A stretch of DNA of 64,000 bases from JASLEW01 sp035544895 (GCA_035544895.1 DASZZM010000043.1:1-64000), one strand, 5' to 3'. Positions 1 to 9,736 are shown, numbered from the stretch's first letter. Translations and numbers: made by a program. Notes: a model not told the origin generated them from the letters alone.

Positions 1-48
1 CTGAGCGAGCTCTTGGACTCCACGCGGGACTACGTCGCTATCTGTCAT
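1..48 (-). CDS. 5' end of an unidentified gene running off the window
   Basis: On the minus strand an ATG at 48 is preceded by a strong purine-rich ribosome-binding site (GGAGAGGAGGGA, ending about 4 bases before the ATG). The open frame reads MTDSDVVPRGVQELAQ and leaves the window at position 1. Only 16 residues are visible, so no function can be given. The site argues for a real start; the gene is divergent from the secreted peptide gene that follows. Confidence 0.5.
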   Translation of the reverse strand, partial: MTDSDVVPRGVQELAQ

Positions 49-156
49 AGGTCCCTCCTCTCCTACGGCTATTATAGCCGAAGGAAAGGAGATCACAGCC
101 CCTCGGGAAGCTCACCTCCTCACTTTCCTGTCGTGCACCCAAAGCCCACAACAAGC

Positions 157-185
157 TTGACAGCATCTTTGGACTGTAGTATATC
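157..185 (+). promoter_or_regulatory. Sigma-70-like promoter of the Cys-rich peptide gene
   Basis: A perfect -35 box TTGACA (157-162) is followed after 17 bases by TATATC (180-185), then an AT-rich stretch. A GGAGG ribosome-binding site lies about 20 bases downstream, in front of the ATG at 215. Spacing and consensus match a housekeeping promoter, so the peptide is probably expressed strongly and as its own unit. Confidence 0.65.
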
Positions 186-214
186 TAAATAAACATCCAA
201 ACGGAGGAAGCAAA

Positions 215-556
215 ATGTCTGATCTTCGGCTTCGTGGCTTCCAACTCCTCGGCCTGCTGCTCTGTCTGGCGCTGGTCATTTCGACATCCGCCTTCAGCTC
301 GCCAGCCGGAACGCCAGTTCTCAAGGATCCAGGCAAGCAGGGCGTCGTCCTGCACCGCAGTTTCAGCGGGAAGGACAACCACCCGCCAACCAGCCAGGGC
401 TTCGGTGGTCAAGGCGGACTCCACGTCGCCGATACCTGCTCTGGAGCTTGTGACTGCAGCTCCTGTAGCTGTTATGGGACTGAGGCCTGTTGCTCGGCCG
501 GTTGCGATGCTTGTTGGGCTTACCGCGACTCGCACGGCTTGTGTGGACTCATGTAG
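215..556 (+). CDS. Small secreted cysteine-rich protein, function unknown
   Basis: This 113-residue protein starts with a typical Sec signal peptide (basic MSDLRLRG, hydrophobic core to about residue 24, likely cleavage near SAFS). The mature part begins with a Gly/Ser/Lys-rich stretch and ends in a 45-residue segment holding ten cysteines in closely spaced pairs (CDCSSCSC, ACC, CDAC). Such a pattern would suit several disulfides or metal binding, or an exported modified peptide. GGAGGAAG precedes the ATG by about 5 bases. No modification enzyme lies nearby; the neighbour downstream is a convergent pseudokinase gene. I do not recognise a family. Confidence 0.6.
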   Translation: MSDLRLRGFQLLGLLLCLALVISTSAFSSPAGTPVLKDPGKQGVVLHRSFSGKDNHPPTSQGFGGQGGLHVADTCSGACDCSSCSCYGTEACCSAGCDACWAYRDSHGLCGLM

Positions 557-598
557 TCGCAGCAGCAGCAAGTCCAGGTGAGGCCCTCGCCCTGATCG

Positions 599-1609
599 CT
601 ACCGCAGCACCAGGTAGCCGGCGACGAGGAGGGCCGCCAGCAGCAGCGCCAGGGCCGCGGCGAGGAGGGCGCGCCGGCCGGCGCCCGAGGCGGGGAACAG
701 GCGCGAGATGCCGCGCAGGTGGGTGAGCAGGCGAACGCGCAACGCCTCTTCGAGCTTGTCGAGGTCGGCCAGCAGCGCGGCGGCCGAGGCGTAGCGTTGC
801 GCGGGATCGCGGTTGAGGCACTTGAGCACCAGTACGTCGGCGGCGGGCGGCAGGTCGGCGTTGCCGTGGCTGGGCAGGGTGAACTTGCCGCCCGGCGCCC
901 GCCCGGTCAGCATCTCGTGGAAGATGACGCCGGCGGCGTAGAGGTCGGAGCGCGGATCGACCCGCCCGGGGCCGCCGGCGCCGCGGCGCTCCGCCTGCTC
1001 CGGCGCCAGGTAGTGGAGCGCCCCGAGGGTGAGCATGCCGGTGCGCAAAGTGCTGTCCATGGCCGCAAAGACCTCGGACTCGCTGGGGCCGAAGTCGGCC
1101 ACCTTGACCTGCGCCAGGACACCGTCCACCAGAACGTGGCGCGGCGACAGGTGGCCATGGGCAAAGCCGCGCTGGTGCGCGTAGGACAGGCCGCGGCAGA
1201 TGCCGCGCATCACCGCGACGGCTTCGGCGGGCTGCAGGCGGCGCTGCTTCAGCAGCCGTTCCAGGGACAGCCCGGAGAACAGCTCGCTCGCCAGGTAGAG
1301 CCGGCCGCCGTCCTCGCCGGTCGCGAAGACCTGGAGGATGTTGGGATGCCGCAGCTCGGAGACCGCGGCGATCTCGCGGTGGAAGCGCGCGACGATCTCC
1401 GCCTGTGGGCCCTGCGCGGCCGCGGCCGGCTCCGGCGACCGCGGCTCCGTCGCCTGCGGCGCCGCGGTCGGATCTGCCGCCAGTCCGGGGGAGAACACCT
1501 TGAGGGCGACCGTGCGGCCGCCGGCGTCGGCGGCCTTGAAGACGGCCGTCGCGCCGCCTTCGCGCAGCGGCTCGAGGATGCGGTACGGGCCGATGGATTC
1601 ACCGCTCAT
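599..1609 (-). CDS. Membrane-anchored Ser/Thr protein kinase homologue, probably a pseudokinase
   Basis: The 336-residue protein has a eukaryotic-type kinase fold from residue 8 to about 300 and a C-terminal membrane anchor (Ala/Leu-rich, about 312-333). The ATP-binding Lys (VALKVF, K37), the DFG (172-174) and the APE-like motif (LAPEQ) are present. The catalytic loop reads HGHLSPRH at 151-158 in place of HRDLKPEN, so the catalytic Asp is His and the following Lys is Ser. It is therefore predicted to bind but not phosphorylate, acting as a regulator or scaffold. The ATG lies inside the last codons of the MscS-FHA gene (11-base overlap), implying translational coupling; its FHA partner could read phospho-Thr signals. 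Confidence 0.82.
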   Translation of the reverse strand: MSGESIGPYRILEPLREGGATAVFKAADAGGRTVALKVFSPGLAADPTAAPQATEPRSPEPAAAAQGPQAEIVARFHREIAAVSELRHPNILQVFATGEDGGRLYLASELFSGLSLERLLKQRRLQPAEAVAVMRGICRGLSYAHQRGFAHGHLSPRHVLVDGVLAQVKVADFGPSESEVFAAMDSTLRTGMLTLGALHYLAPEQAERRGAGGPGRVDPRSDLYAAGVIFHEMLTGRAPGGKFTLPSHGNADLPPAADVLVLKCLNRDPAQRYASAAALLADLDKLEEALRVRLLTHLRGISRLFPASGAGRRALLAAALALLLAALLVAGYLVLR

Positions 1610-2888
1610 CGCACTCGAAGATGATAACGGTGTCGCCCACCGCGATGCGATCGAGAGGGGCGAGCGCGGCGCGGCTCGCCGCCTTGCCGTTGATCCGAGT
1701 GCCGAAGCTGCTGCCCAGGTCGCTGGCCACGTACGCCCCGTCCTCCCACGCGATGCGCAGGTGCTCCTTGCTGGCATTGGGGTCGGTCAGGGGGAGCGAG
1801 CAGGCGCGCGAGCGCCCGACGACGACTGGCCCGCCGTCGAGCGCCAGCGACTGGCCGCGCTCGGGCCCTTCGGTCACGAAGAGCCGGGCCGGCGGCGGAG
1901 CCGCGCTTTCCTCCGCGCCGGCGGCGCGCCGGCGGGTGGCGCGCGGCGCCAGCTCGACCGTGCGAATGGCGTGCGGGATCACAATTCCGGTCTTGCTGAA
2001 CTCCTCCCAGATTCGCGTCCGCAGGTCGCTGGCGATGCGCGGCGAGTGGGCGACGTCTTCGATCCAGACGCGCAGCTCGTAGACCACGGCGCTCTCTTCG
2101 AAGGCCTGGATGTAGACCTCCGGCGTCGGCTTGTCGACGGTGCCCGGAACGCCTGCCGCGCAGTCGAGGAGCGCGCGGCGGACGCGGTGCGGCGGTTCCT
2201 GGTAGCGCACTCCGACGCGGATGCGCTCGAGGTGCATGGGATGGGGGTAGTAGTAATTGAGCACCCTCTCGTCGGCGAGCTTGGCGTTGGGGATGACCAC
2301 GTTGTCGTTGTCGCGCGTGCGCAGGTGAGTGGTGCGCCAGGTGATCGCCATCACCCGGCCCTCCTGGTCGCCGACCTTGATCCAGTCGTTGATGCGGAAG
2401 GGCTTCTCCAGGCTGATCACCACGCCGGCGAAGAAGTTGGCCAGGATCGGCTGCAGGGCCAGGCCGAGCACCAGGGAGGTCACCGCGCTGGTGGCGAGCA
2501 GGGGACCGACGTCGAAGGCCGGGAAGGTCAGCTTGAGGGTGACCAGGGCGGTGATCACGTAGACCAGCGACATGGCCACGGCCGGCAGCAGCGGCGGCAC
2601 GCGCATGCCCTTCTGGCCGTGCAGGTGGATGTCGAAGACGAACAGCCCGAGCAGCCGCAGGACGGTGACGAAGCCGAGGAACAGCAGCAGCCACGAGAGC
2701 GCGCCGGGCAGCCACCCGTAACCCGGCCGTGCGAGGGCGAAGATCTCGAGGGTCGCCGCCGCGGCCGCGACGGCGAGCGGGACGGTCATCTGGCGGATCA
2801 GGAAGAAGCGCCGCCGCAGCCAGCCGAGCAGCACCACCAGCAGCGACAGCCCCCCGAGGCTGCCGAGCAGGGCGAGGGCGGCCCTCAC
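1599..2888 (-). CDS. Mechanosensitive ion channel (MscS family) fused to an FHA domain
   Basis: The 429-residue protein has about four membrane helices (residues 1-130), then the MscS pore and beta domain (LVLGLALQPILANFFAGV; INDWIKVGD; VVIPNAKLADERV), and a C-terminal FHA domain from about residue 340 (VVVGRSRACSLPL, SKEHLRI, GSSFGTRING). FHA domains bind phosphothreonine, so channel gating or localisation may be tied to kinase signalling. The GTG start at 2888 is preceded by CTCCCGGAC, a weak site, so the start is moderately sure. It overlaps the pseudokinase gene downstream and lies just downstream of a small hypothetical gene on the same strand. Confidence 0.85.
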   Translation of the reverse strand: MRAALALLGSLGGLSLLVVLLGWLRRRFFLIRQMTVPLAVAAAAATLEIFALARPGYGWLPGALSWLLLFLGFVTVLRLLGLFVFDIHLHGQKGMRVPPLLPAVAMSLVYVITALVTLKLTFPAFDVGPLLATSAVTSLVLGLALQPILANFFAGVVISLEKPFRINDWIKVGDQEGRVMAITWRTTHLRTRDNDNVVIPNAKLADERVLNYYYPHPMHLERIRVGVRYQEPPHRVRRALLDCAAGVPGTVDKPTPEVYIQAFEESAVVYELRVWIEDVAHSPRIASDLRTRIWEEFSKTGIVIPHAIRTVELAPRATRRRAAGAEESAAPPPARLFVTEGPERGQSLALDGGPVVVGRSRACSLPLTDPNASKEHLRIAWEDGAYVASDLGSSFGTRINGKAASRAALAPLDRIAVGDTVIIFECDER

Positions 2889-2906
2889 GCCGAAGTCCGG
2901 GAGGCC

Positions 2907-3191
2907 TTACCAGCGCCGGCCCAGCCGCTCGCGGTAGACCTTGTCCATGGCGCGGCGCAAGGCCTCGAGGCGGCCGTCCGACCCCAGGGCGGCTGCCTCA
3001 TCGGCCTTGACCACGACCGGCCAGTCGAATTCAACGTTGTCGACGACGCGGATCTGCCAGGTCCGCCTCTTGGGGTCCCAGCTCCCCTCGGGGCCGTAGG
3101 CGAGGGGCTCCGCGGCGTCCAGGCTCCAGCCCGGCGGCAGGAAGCCGCGGATCTCTTCATCGGTATATTGCAGCGGCTCATCGGCGGCCAT
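2907..3191 (-). CDS. Small hypothetical protein
   Basis: A 94-residue acidic, soluble protein (MAADEPLQYTDEEIRGFLPP ...), rich in Trp and charged residues, with no signal peptide or membrane segment. Codon use and the clean stop 19 bases before the MscS-FHA start suggest a real first gene of the MscS-pseudokinase operon. No family is recognised. Confidence 0.55.
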   Translation of the reverse strand: MAADEPLQYTDEEIRGFLPPGWSLDAAEPLAYGPEGSWDPKRRTWQIRVVDNVEFDWPVVVKADEAAALGSDGRLEALRRAMDKVYRERLGRRW

Positions 3192-3305
3192 GGCGGCCGT
3201 ATTCTGCCTCAAGTCGCAGCGGTTGAGAAATGGGCCCGCGGTTGCTACCATCGCGCACGGACCAAGGCCCGCCTCGGACGCCCGCCGGGAGTTAGAGCGA
3301 AACTC

Positions 3306-3390
3306 ACCTGCTTTGAGAGGGAGGGGGCGTCCCCTTCCCCCCCGGAGGGGAGGGAAGGGGATCGAGGGGTTGCGGGGGGCGATCCGATAG
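3306..3390 (+). repeat. Dispersed hairpin-forming repeat, copy 1
   Basis: About 85 bases that recur, almost identical, on the opposite strand at 15,890-15,975. The core contains CCCCTTCCC and GGGAAGGGG arms able to form a strong hairpin, and it ends in GGCGATCCGATAG. Both copies sit between genes in the chromosomal backbone. It resembles a REP-type or MITE-type genomic repeat; no coding role is proposed. Confidence 0.75.
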
Positions 3391-3470
3391 ATCTGGGGCC
3401 GCCATCGCCAGTCAGCGAGCGCCGTTTCATACCTAGGGATTGCCACTGGCAGCGCCAAACGGGAGAGCGC

Positions 3471-4616
<1,146 letters not shown>

Positions 4617-4655
4617 GCCCGATTGGCTCGATTGACTTGCGCGGAGAGCCCCGTC

Positions 4656-5864
4656 GTGGCCACCATCATCGACGTGACGCCGGCCCTTTCCTCTCCGGTC
4701 TCGACCCCGGCGCGGCCGGGCGGCGGCGTCGACTTCGCGCTCGGCGAGGACAGGGAGCTGCTGCGCGAGCAGGTGCGGCGCTTCGCCGAAGAACGGATCC
4801 GCCCCGGGCTCCAGGAGCGGGACCGCGAGCACCGCTTCCCGGCCGAGATCGTGGCCGAGATGGCGGAGCTCGGGCTGCTCGGCATGATGGTGGACGAGGA
4901 TCATGGGGGAGCCGGCGCCGACGTGCTCACCTACGCCGTCGCGGTCGAGGAGCTGGCGCGGGTCTGCCCGGCGACCGCGCTGGCCATGACCGTGACCAAC
5001 TCGGTTTGCTGCTGGCCGATCGACCATTTCGGCAGCCCGCCGCTGCGGCGAGAGGTCCTGCCCTCGTTTGCGGCCGGCGCCCTGGGCGCCTTCGGCTTGA
5101 CCGAGCCCGGGGCGGGCAGCGACCCGGGAGCGATGCGCGCCACCGCGCGCCGCGACGGCGGCTCCTGGGTGCTCGACGGCGAGAAGGCCTGGATCACCAA
5201 CGCGGGGCTGGCGCGCTGGTACGTGGTGTTTGCGCGCACCGACCCGGCGGCGGGGAAGCGCGGGGTCTCGGCCTTCGTGGTGCCGGCCGATGCGCCCGGC
5301 TTCGCAGTCGGCCCGGCGGAAGAGAAGCTGGGGCTCAAGTCCTCGCGCACGGCGCCCATCTACTTCGACGGCTGCCGCATTCCGGAGGGCAACCTGCTCG
5401 GCGAGCCGGGAGAGGGGATGAAGATCGCGCTGGCCACCCTCGAGCACTCGCGCGTCGGCATCGCGGCGCAGTCGGTGGGCATCCACCAGCGGGCGCTCGA
5501 GCTGGCGGTCGCCTACGCCAAGGAGCGCGTGCAGTTCGGCGTGCCGATCGTCCGCCACCAGGCGGTGCAGCACAAGATCGCGCAGATCGCGACCGAGCTC
5601 GCGGCGGCGCGCGCCTTGACCCATCGCGCCGCCATCGCGCACGGCAAGGAGGCAGGACGCCTGGCCGCCCAGGCCAAGCTCTATGCCTCGGAAGCCGCCA
5701 ACCGCGCCTGCCAGGAGAGCCTGCAGCTCCACGGCGGCAACGGCTTCCACGAAGACTTCGAGATCTCCCGCCTCTACCGCGACGTGCGCGTCACCACCAT
5801 CTACGAAGGCACCAGCGAGATGCAGCGCCGCATCATCGCCCGCCATCTGCTGCGCCCCCAATAA
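4656..5864 (+). CDS. Acyl-CoA dehydrogenase, second paralogue
   Basis: About 402 residues with the family signature GAFGLTEPGAGSDPG, the FAD motif AWITNAG and the catalytic Glu motif TTIYEGTSEMQ. The start used is GTG at 4656 with GGAG nine bases upstream; an in-frame TTG at 4623 would add 11 residues. The N-terminal 20-25 residues before DFALGEDRELLREQ are not part of the fold. It is distinct in sequence from its upstream neighbour, so the pair probably acts on different chain lengths or branched acyl-CoAs. A hairpin terminator facing the opposite strand lies directly downstream. Confidence 0.93.
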   Translation: MATIIDVTPALSSPVSTPARPGGGVDFALGEDRELLREQVRRFAEERIRPGLQERDREHRFPAEIVAEMAELGLLGMMVDEDHGGAGADVLTYAVAVEELARVCPATALAMTVTNSVCCWPIDHFGSPPLRREVLPSFAAGALGAFGLTEPGAGSDPGAMRATARRDGGSWVLDGEKAWITNAGLARWYVVFARTDPAAGKRGVSAFVVPADAPGFAVGPAEEKLGLKSSRTAPIYFDGCRIPEGNLLGEPGEGMKIALATLEHSRVGIAAQSVGIHQRALELAVAYAKERVQFGVPIVRHQAVQHKIAQIATELAAARALTHRAAIAHGKEAGRLAAQAKLYASEAANRACQESLQLHGGNGFHEDFEISRLYRDVRVTTIYEGTSEMQRRIIARHLLRPQ

Positions 5865-5908
5865 AAAACCCGGCTCCGCCGCAGGGCAGCAGGCGGCGGC
5901 AGCCGGGT
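5862..5908 (-). terminator. Rho-independent terminator of the EXORDIUM-like gene
   Basis: Arms ACCCGGCT (5868-5875) and AGCCGGGT (5901-5908), extended by CCGCCG/CGGCGG inside, form a stable stem. The run AAAAAA at 5863-5868 gives a U-tract on the minus strand, so it ends transcription of the gene at 5946-6809. It lies right after the stop of the plus-strand dehydrogenase and may serve both. Confidence 0.8.
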
Positions 5909-5945
5909 GAGTCAGGCGCGTGAAGGTCTGTGATCCTGCCTTGGT

Positions 5946-6809
5946 TTATCTCGTCTTGACGCAGCCGCTGTTCGCGTTCGACCACTCGTACTGGTAGCCG
6001 TAGCCGCCGGTGCCGAAGAACGGGCTGGGCGACCAGGCACACTTGTCGTCGGCCTCATTGCCGCGGGAATCGAACCAGGCGTTCAACTGCTGGTCGGTCA
6101 CCGCCTCGCGGGTCTCGTGGCAGACGAAGTGCTCCTGGTTCTGCGCCGCGTTCCAGCCCGAGACCGAGCAGCCGCTGCAGCTCGGATAGGGCTCGATCGA
6201 GTACTTGACGGCCGTGGTGCCGCTACCGAAGTAGCTGTGATAGGCGCAGTACTGGAGGGCCGGTCCGCCGCACGAGGTACCTCCGCCATCGGACGAGTAC
6301 GACGTGCTCGGAATGAAGACCTCGTAGACCGTGCTGTAGTCGACGGTATGGGTCGCCAGGTAGCGGTTGACCTCGGCCTGGACGTCGGCGTCGGTGACGG
6401 CGGTCGGCGGGTTCGAGGTGTCGAACCAGTCAGGCGTTCCCGAGCCGAGATTCGTCTGGGAGATGAACGTCTTGACGCCTCCGATGATCTGGTAATACTG
6501 GGTGATCGTGTTGTACTCCCCGGTGGTGCCGAACTGGTTGCGGAAGGCCTGCAAGGTCTGGGCGTACTGGAAGTCGGGAGAGGCGGGGTTCTGGAAGCTC
6601 GGCCCCCAGAAGATGAAGACCGCCTTGGCGTTCGGAATGACCCGCCCGCCGGTGTGATAGGTCAGGTTGCTGGACCGGGCGGCGATGACGCCTCCTTCGT
6701 TGCTGACGCCGCCCTTGATCGGGTAGTAATGTTTCTTCGCGCCGTTGCCTTGCGCCAGCAGTCCACTCGCCAACGATGCCATGCATAGCCCTACCAACAG
6801 CCTCTTCAT
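5946..6809 (-). CDS. Secreted EXORDIUM/PHI-1-like protein
   Basis: A 287-residue protein with a Sec signal (MKRLLVGLCMASLASGLLAQ). The mature part has GGRVIPNAKAVFIFWGP near residue 55, a Cys-rich middle (TSCGGPALQYCAYHSYF, CSGCSVSGW) and HFVCHETREAVTD near 230. The layout recalls the plant EXORDIUM/phosphate-induced-1 family and bacterial relatives, in which a HE..EAVTD stretch is typical; HExxE is metalloprotease-like, but no activity is established. Strong GGAGG precedes the ATG. A second copy's 3' end survives just upstream at 6,895-6,951, so this gene was once duplicated. Confidence 0.6.
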   Translation of the reverse strand: MKRLLVGLCMASLASGLLAQGNGAKKHYYPIKGGVSNEGGVIAARSSNLTYHTGGRVIPNAKAVFIFWGPSFQNPASPDFQYAQTLQAFRNQFGTTGEYNTITQYYQIIGGVKTFISQTNLGSGTPDWFDTSNPPTAVTDADVQAEVNRYLATHTVDYSTVYEVFIPSTSYSSDGGGTSCGGPALQYCAYHSYFGSGTTAVKYSIEPYPSCSGCSVSGWNAAQNQEHFVCHETREAVTDQQLNAWFDSRGNEADDKCAWSPSPFFGTGGYGYQYEWSNANSGCVKTR

Positions 6810-6894
6810 TCGACCCTCCTTCTTCGGGTTGCAGTGAGCGTTGAGCCTCTATACACCAGTGCCTTACGGGCCGTCAACCGGACCGTTTCCGTCC

Positions 6895-6951
6895 ATCTCG
6901 TCTTGACGCAGCCCTCGCCGCGTTCGACCACTCGTACTGGTAGGCGTATGC
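6895..6951 (-). pseudogene. Remnant of a duplicated EXORDIUM-like gene (3' end only)
   Basis: These bases match the last ~55 bases of the gene at 5946-6809 (same strand): both contain CTCGTCTTGACGCAGCC and CGTTCGACCACTCGTACTGG, differing at a few positions between. Nothing else of the gene is left upstream to 7,075. A tandem duplicate that was almost wholly deleted explains this best. Confidence 0.65.
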
Positions 6952-7075
6952 AAGGCGGCTCCGTTCGGCCGACGCCTGTTGCCTGGAACTCTATTGCACC
7001 ATCTCTAAAGAAGGTGCCGGCTGTTGCGGGAATGGGGACACCGCCGGGACATCCGGGGAGGGACCGCGAGGCTCC

Positions 7076-8536
7076 CTAGACGGGCTCGATAAGCTTGGCC
7101 TTCGCTTCTTCCCAATCGCCGGTGAGGTCGCCCTCCGGGGGGCCCTCTGGAGGGAGGTCGAGGCTGCGCGGGGCGCGGTCGACGAGCTCCAGGGGCTCGA
7201 GCTCCTCGCCGCCGGCGGCGCCGAGCTCCTTGAAGCGGCGCGCTTGCGGCATGACCCGGCTTTCGAGCGAGCCGACCGCGCGATTGAAACCCTCCACGCT
7301 CTGGTCGAGGCCCTTCTTCAGCAGGGCCAGGTGGCCGGCGAAGGTGCGCAGCCTTTCGTAGAGGCTCTTGCCCAGGGCGGCGATCTCGCCGGCGTTGCGC
7401 GCGGCCTGCTCCTGGCGCCAGCCGTAGGCGATGGCGCGCAGCAGGGCGATGAGAGTGGTCGGCGTCGCCAGGATGACCCGCTGGTCGACGCCGAGCTCGA
7501 TCAGGCTGGGATCCTGCTCGAGAGCGGCGCTGAAGAAGACCTCCCCCGGCAGGAAGAGCACCACGAACTCGGGCGCCGGCTCGAACTGGCTCCAGTAGGC
7601 CTTGGCCGCGAGCTTGCCGAGGTGGCCGCGGATCTGGCGCGCATGCGCCTGGAGCCTGGCGCGCCGGGTGTCCTCGTCAGGCGCGTCGAGCGCGTCGAGG
7701 TAGGCGTCGAGCGGCGCCTTGGCGTCGATCACCAGGTTCTTGCCGCCCGGCAGACGCACGACCATGTCAGGGCGCAACCGGCCCTCCTCGGTGACGGCCG
7801 CCGCCTGCACCGTGAAATCGCAGTAGGCAACCATCCCCGCCATCTCGACCACGCGCTGGAGCTGGATCTCTCCCCAGCGGCCGCGCGCCCCAGGCGAGCG
7901 CAAAGCGTTGACCAGGCGCGCGGTCTCGCGCTCCAGATTTCCCTGGCTCGCGGCCAGGCCTTGCAGGTGCTGTTCGAGCCCGGAGTAGGCGGCGGCGCGC
8001 GCCGTCTCCACGTCGTGGATCTTCTCCTCGACCTTGACCAGGGCGTCGCGCAGCGGCTTGACCAGCTCGCCGATCGCCTGCTGGCGCAGCTCGAGGTCGC
8101 CGCGCGCCCCATCCTGAAAGACGGCGAGGGTCGACTTGACCTGGTTGAGGAAGGTCTCGTTGTTGCTCTTCAGCGCCTCGCTCGACAGCGCCTTGAAGGC
8201 ATCGCCCAGGGCGCTCTGCGCCTCGTCGAGCAGGCGCAGCTTCTCGCCGGCGGCCTGGCGCTCCTTGTCCACCGTGACTTCGAGCTCCGCCACCCGCGCC
8301 CCCAGCGCCGCGGCCTCCTGCCGGCGCTCGCCAAGCTCGCGCTCGCGCTGCACGAGCAGCGCTTCCGTCCGCTCGAGCTGCTGGTCGCGTGCGCGCAGCC
8401 TCTCCTCCAGTACGGCGCGGCTGTCCCCGCTCCTGGTGCGCAGCAGCAGCCAGCCGGCGGCCAGCCCCGGCGCGAGGATGACGAGCAACCCGGCCAGCGC
8501 CAGCAGCAGGCCAAGAGGCGAAATGAGGCTTTCCAT
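7076..8536 (-). CDS. rmuC: DNA recombination protein RmuC
   Basis: The 486-residue protein has one N-terminal membrane helix (about 7-32), a long coiled coil (about 38-200, rich in Glu, Arg, Leu) and the RmuC nuclease-like core (GRWGEIQLQRVVEMAGM; LVIDAKAPLDAYLDA; FVVLFLPGEVFF; ATPTTLIALLRAIAYGW). RmuC limits inversions at short repeats and is related to PD-(D/E)xK nucleases; D-A-K in VIDAKAPL fits that motif. The ATG at 8536 opens just before the membrane helix. It stands alone between an aminotransferase and the EXORDIUM region. Confidence 0.93.
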   Translation of the reverse strand: MESLISPLGLLLALAGLLVILAPGLAAGWLLLRTRSGDSRAVLEERLRARDQQLERTEALLVQRERELGERRQEAAALGARVAELEVTVDKERQAAGEKLRLLDEAQSALGDAFKALSSEALKSNNETFLNQVKSTLAVFQDGARGDLELRQQAIGELVKPLRDALVKVEEKIHDVETARAAAYSGLEQHLQGLAASQGNLERETARLVNALRSPGARGRWGEIQLQRVVEMAGMVAYCDFTVQAAAVTEEGRLRPDMVVRLPGGKNLVIDAKAPLDAYLDALDAPDEDTRRARLQAHARQIRGHLGKLAAKAYWSQFEPAPEFVVLFLPGEVFFSAALEQDPSLIELGVDQRVILATPTTLIALLRAIAYGWRQEQAARNAGEIAALGKSLYERLRTFAGHLALLKKGLDQSVEGFNRAVGSLESRVMPQARRFKELGAAGGEELEPLELVDRAPRSLDLPPEGPPEGDLTGDWEEAKAKLIEPV

Positions 8537-8599
8537 GGTGGCGATCTATCTTATCTGGCGGCCCGCCCCCACCCTCCCTCTCGTGGCAGTAGGTTTCGT

Positions 8600-9736
8600 C
8601 TAGCCACGCAGCGTCTCGAAGCAGCGGCTGGCCGCGTCCAGGCCGGCCTGGAAGAGTCCAACTTCCTGACCCAGGCCAATCCGCAGGTGGTGCTCGAAGC
8701 CGAAGGCCGAGCCCGGCGCCAGCATGACGCCGTACTCGGTCGCCAGGGTATCGGCGAGCTGCCGCGATGGCATGTCGGACCGGTAGCGTAGCAGTGCCAC
8801 CAGCCCTCCCCGCGGCGGCGTCCAGGAAAGCCAGCCGGCATGGCGCGCCAGCCAGCGCTCGGTGGCCTCGAGATTGGCGGCGACGATGGGCGCGTTGCGC
8901 TCGAGGATCTGCCGCCGGCAGCGAAAGGCGAGCTGGGCGAGGGCGTCGTTGAGCTTACCGGGGGAAAGCGACAGGTAGTCGCGCATCGCCCAGCAGGCCG
9001 AGACCACCTCCCGGGAGGCGGCCAGCCAACCGATGCGGAGTCCGGGCAGACCGAACGGCTTGGAGACCGTGCCCACGCTGATGCCGCGCGCGCCGTGCTC
9101 GAACATCGGCGCGGCGAAGGCGTCGCCGCCGGGAACGGGAAGCCAGCGGTACGCCTCGTCGCAGACCACGGTTGCCCCGACCGACTCGGCCAGCGCGTAG
9201 ACGCGGCGCGTGTCCTCCGGCGAAAGCATCGCGCCGGTGGGATTGTGCGGGGTGTTGACCATGATCAGCCGCGTCTCGGGCCGCACCAGCCGTTCCAGCG
9301 CGGTCATGTCGAAACGGTACTCGCTGTCGGGGCCCACCCTCCACAAGGAGACCTCGCAGCCGAGAGACCGCGGCACGCTGTAGAGCTGCTGGTAGGCGGG
9401 ATAGGGGGCGATCATGTGATCGCCGCGGTCGAGCAGCACGTTGAAAAGGAGGAAGTTCGCCTCGATGGCGCCGGTCGTGACCAGGATGTTGTCGGGGCCG
9501 CAGCCGGCGTAGGTGTCGGCGATGAGAGAGCGCAGCTCGAGCGTGCCAGGCGCTTCGCCGTAGCCGAGCCGCAGCTCGAGGAGGCGGTCCAGGGTGGACT
9601 GGCTCTCGCCGGCAGGCAGCCAGCCGAGCAGGTCGGCAAGGCGCAGCGGGTAGATGCCGCTCTCGGCAATGTCGTAGCGGACCTTGGTCTCGTAGCTGGT
9701 CAGCCAGCGTTCCAGCGCGAAGGGCTCGATCTTCAT
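8600..9736 (-). CDS. PLP-dependent aminotransferase, class I/II
   Basis: A 378-residue fold-type I enzyme. The PLP-binding Lys sits in SVGTVSKPFGLPGLRIGW; other landmarks are NTPHNPTGA (Asn for PLP), CDEAYRW (Asp for the pyridine nitrogen) and the C-terminal LRIGLGQ (carboxylate Arg). The ATG at 9736 has GGAGAG about 4 bases upstream. The substrate cannot be read from the sequence. It follows the phosphatase gene on the same strand after a 40-base gap. Confidence 0.9.
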   Translation of the reverse strand: MKIEPFALERWLTSYETKVRYDIAESGIYPLRLADLLGWLPAGESQSTLDRLLELRLGYGEAPGTLELRSLIADTYAGCGPDNILVTTGAIEANFLLFNVLLDRGDHMIAPYPAYQQLYSVPRSLGCEVSLWRVGPDSEYRFDMTALERLVRPETRLIMVNTPHNPTGAMLSPEDTRRVYALAESVGATVVCDEAYRWLPVPGGDAFAAPMFEHGARGISVGTVSKPFGLPGLRIGWLAASREVVSACWAMRDYLSLSPGKLNDALAQLAFRCRRQILERNAPIVAANLEATERWLARHAGWLSWTPPRGGLVALLRYRSDMPSRQLADTLATEYGVMLAPGSAFGFEHHLRIGLGQEVGLFQAGLDAASRCFETLRG

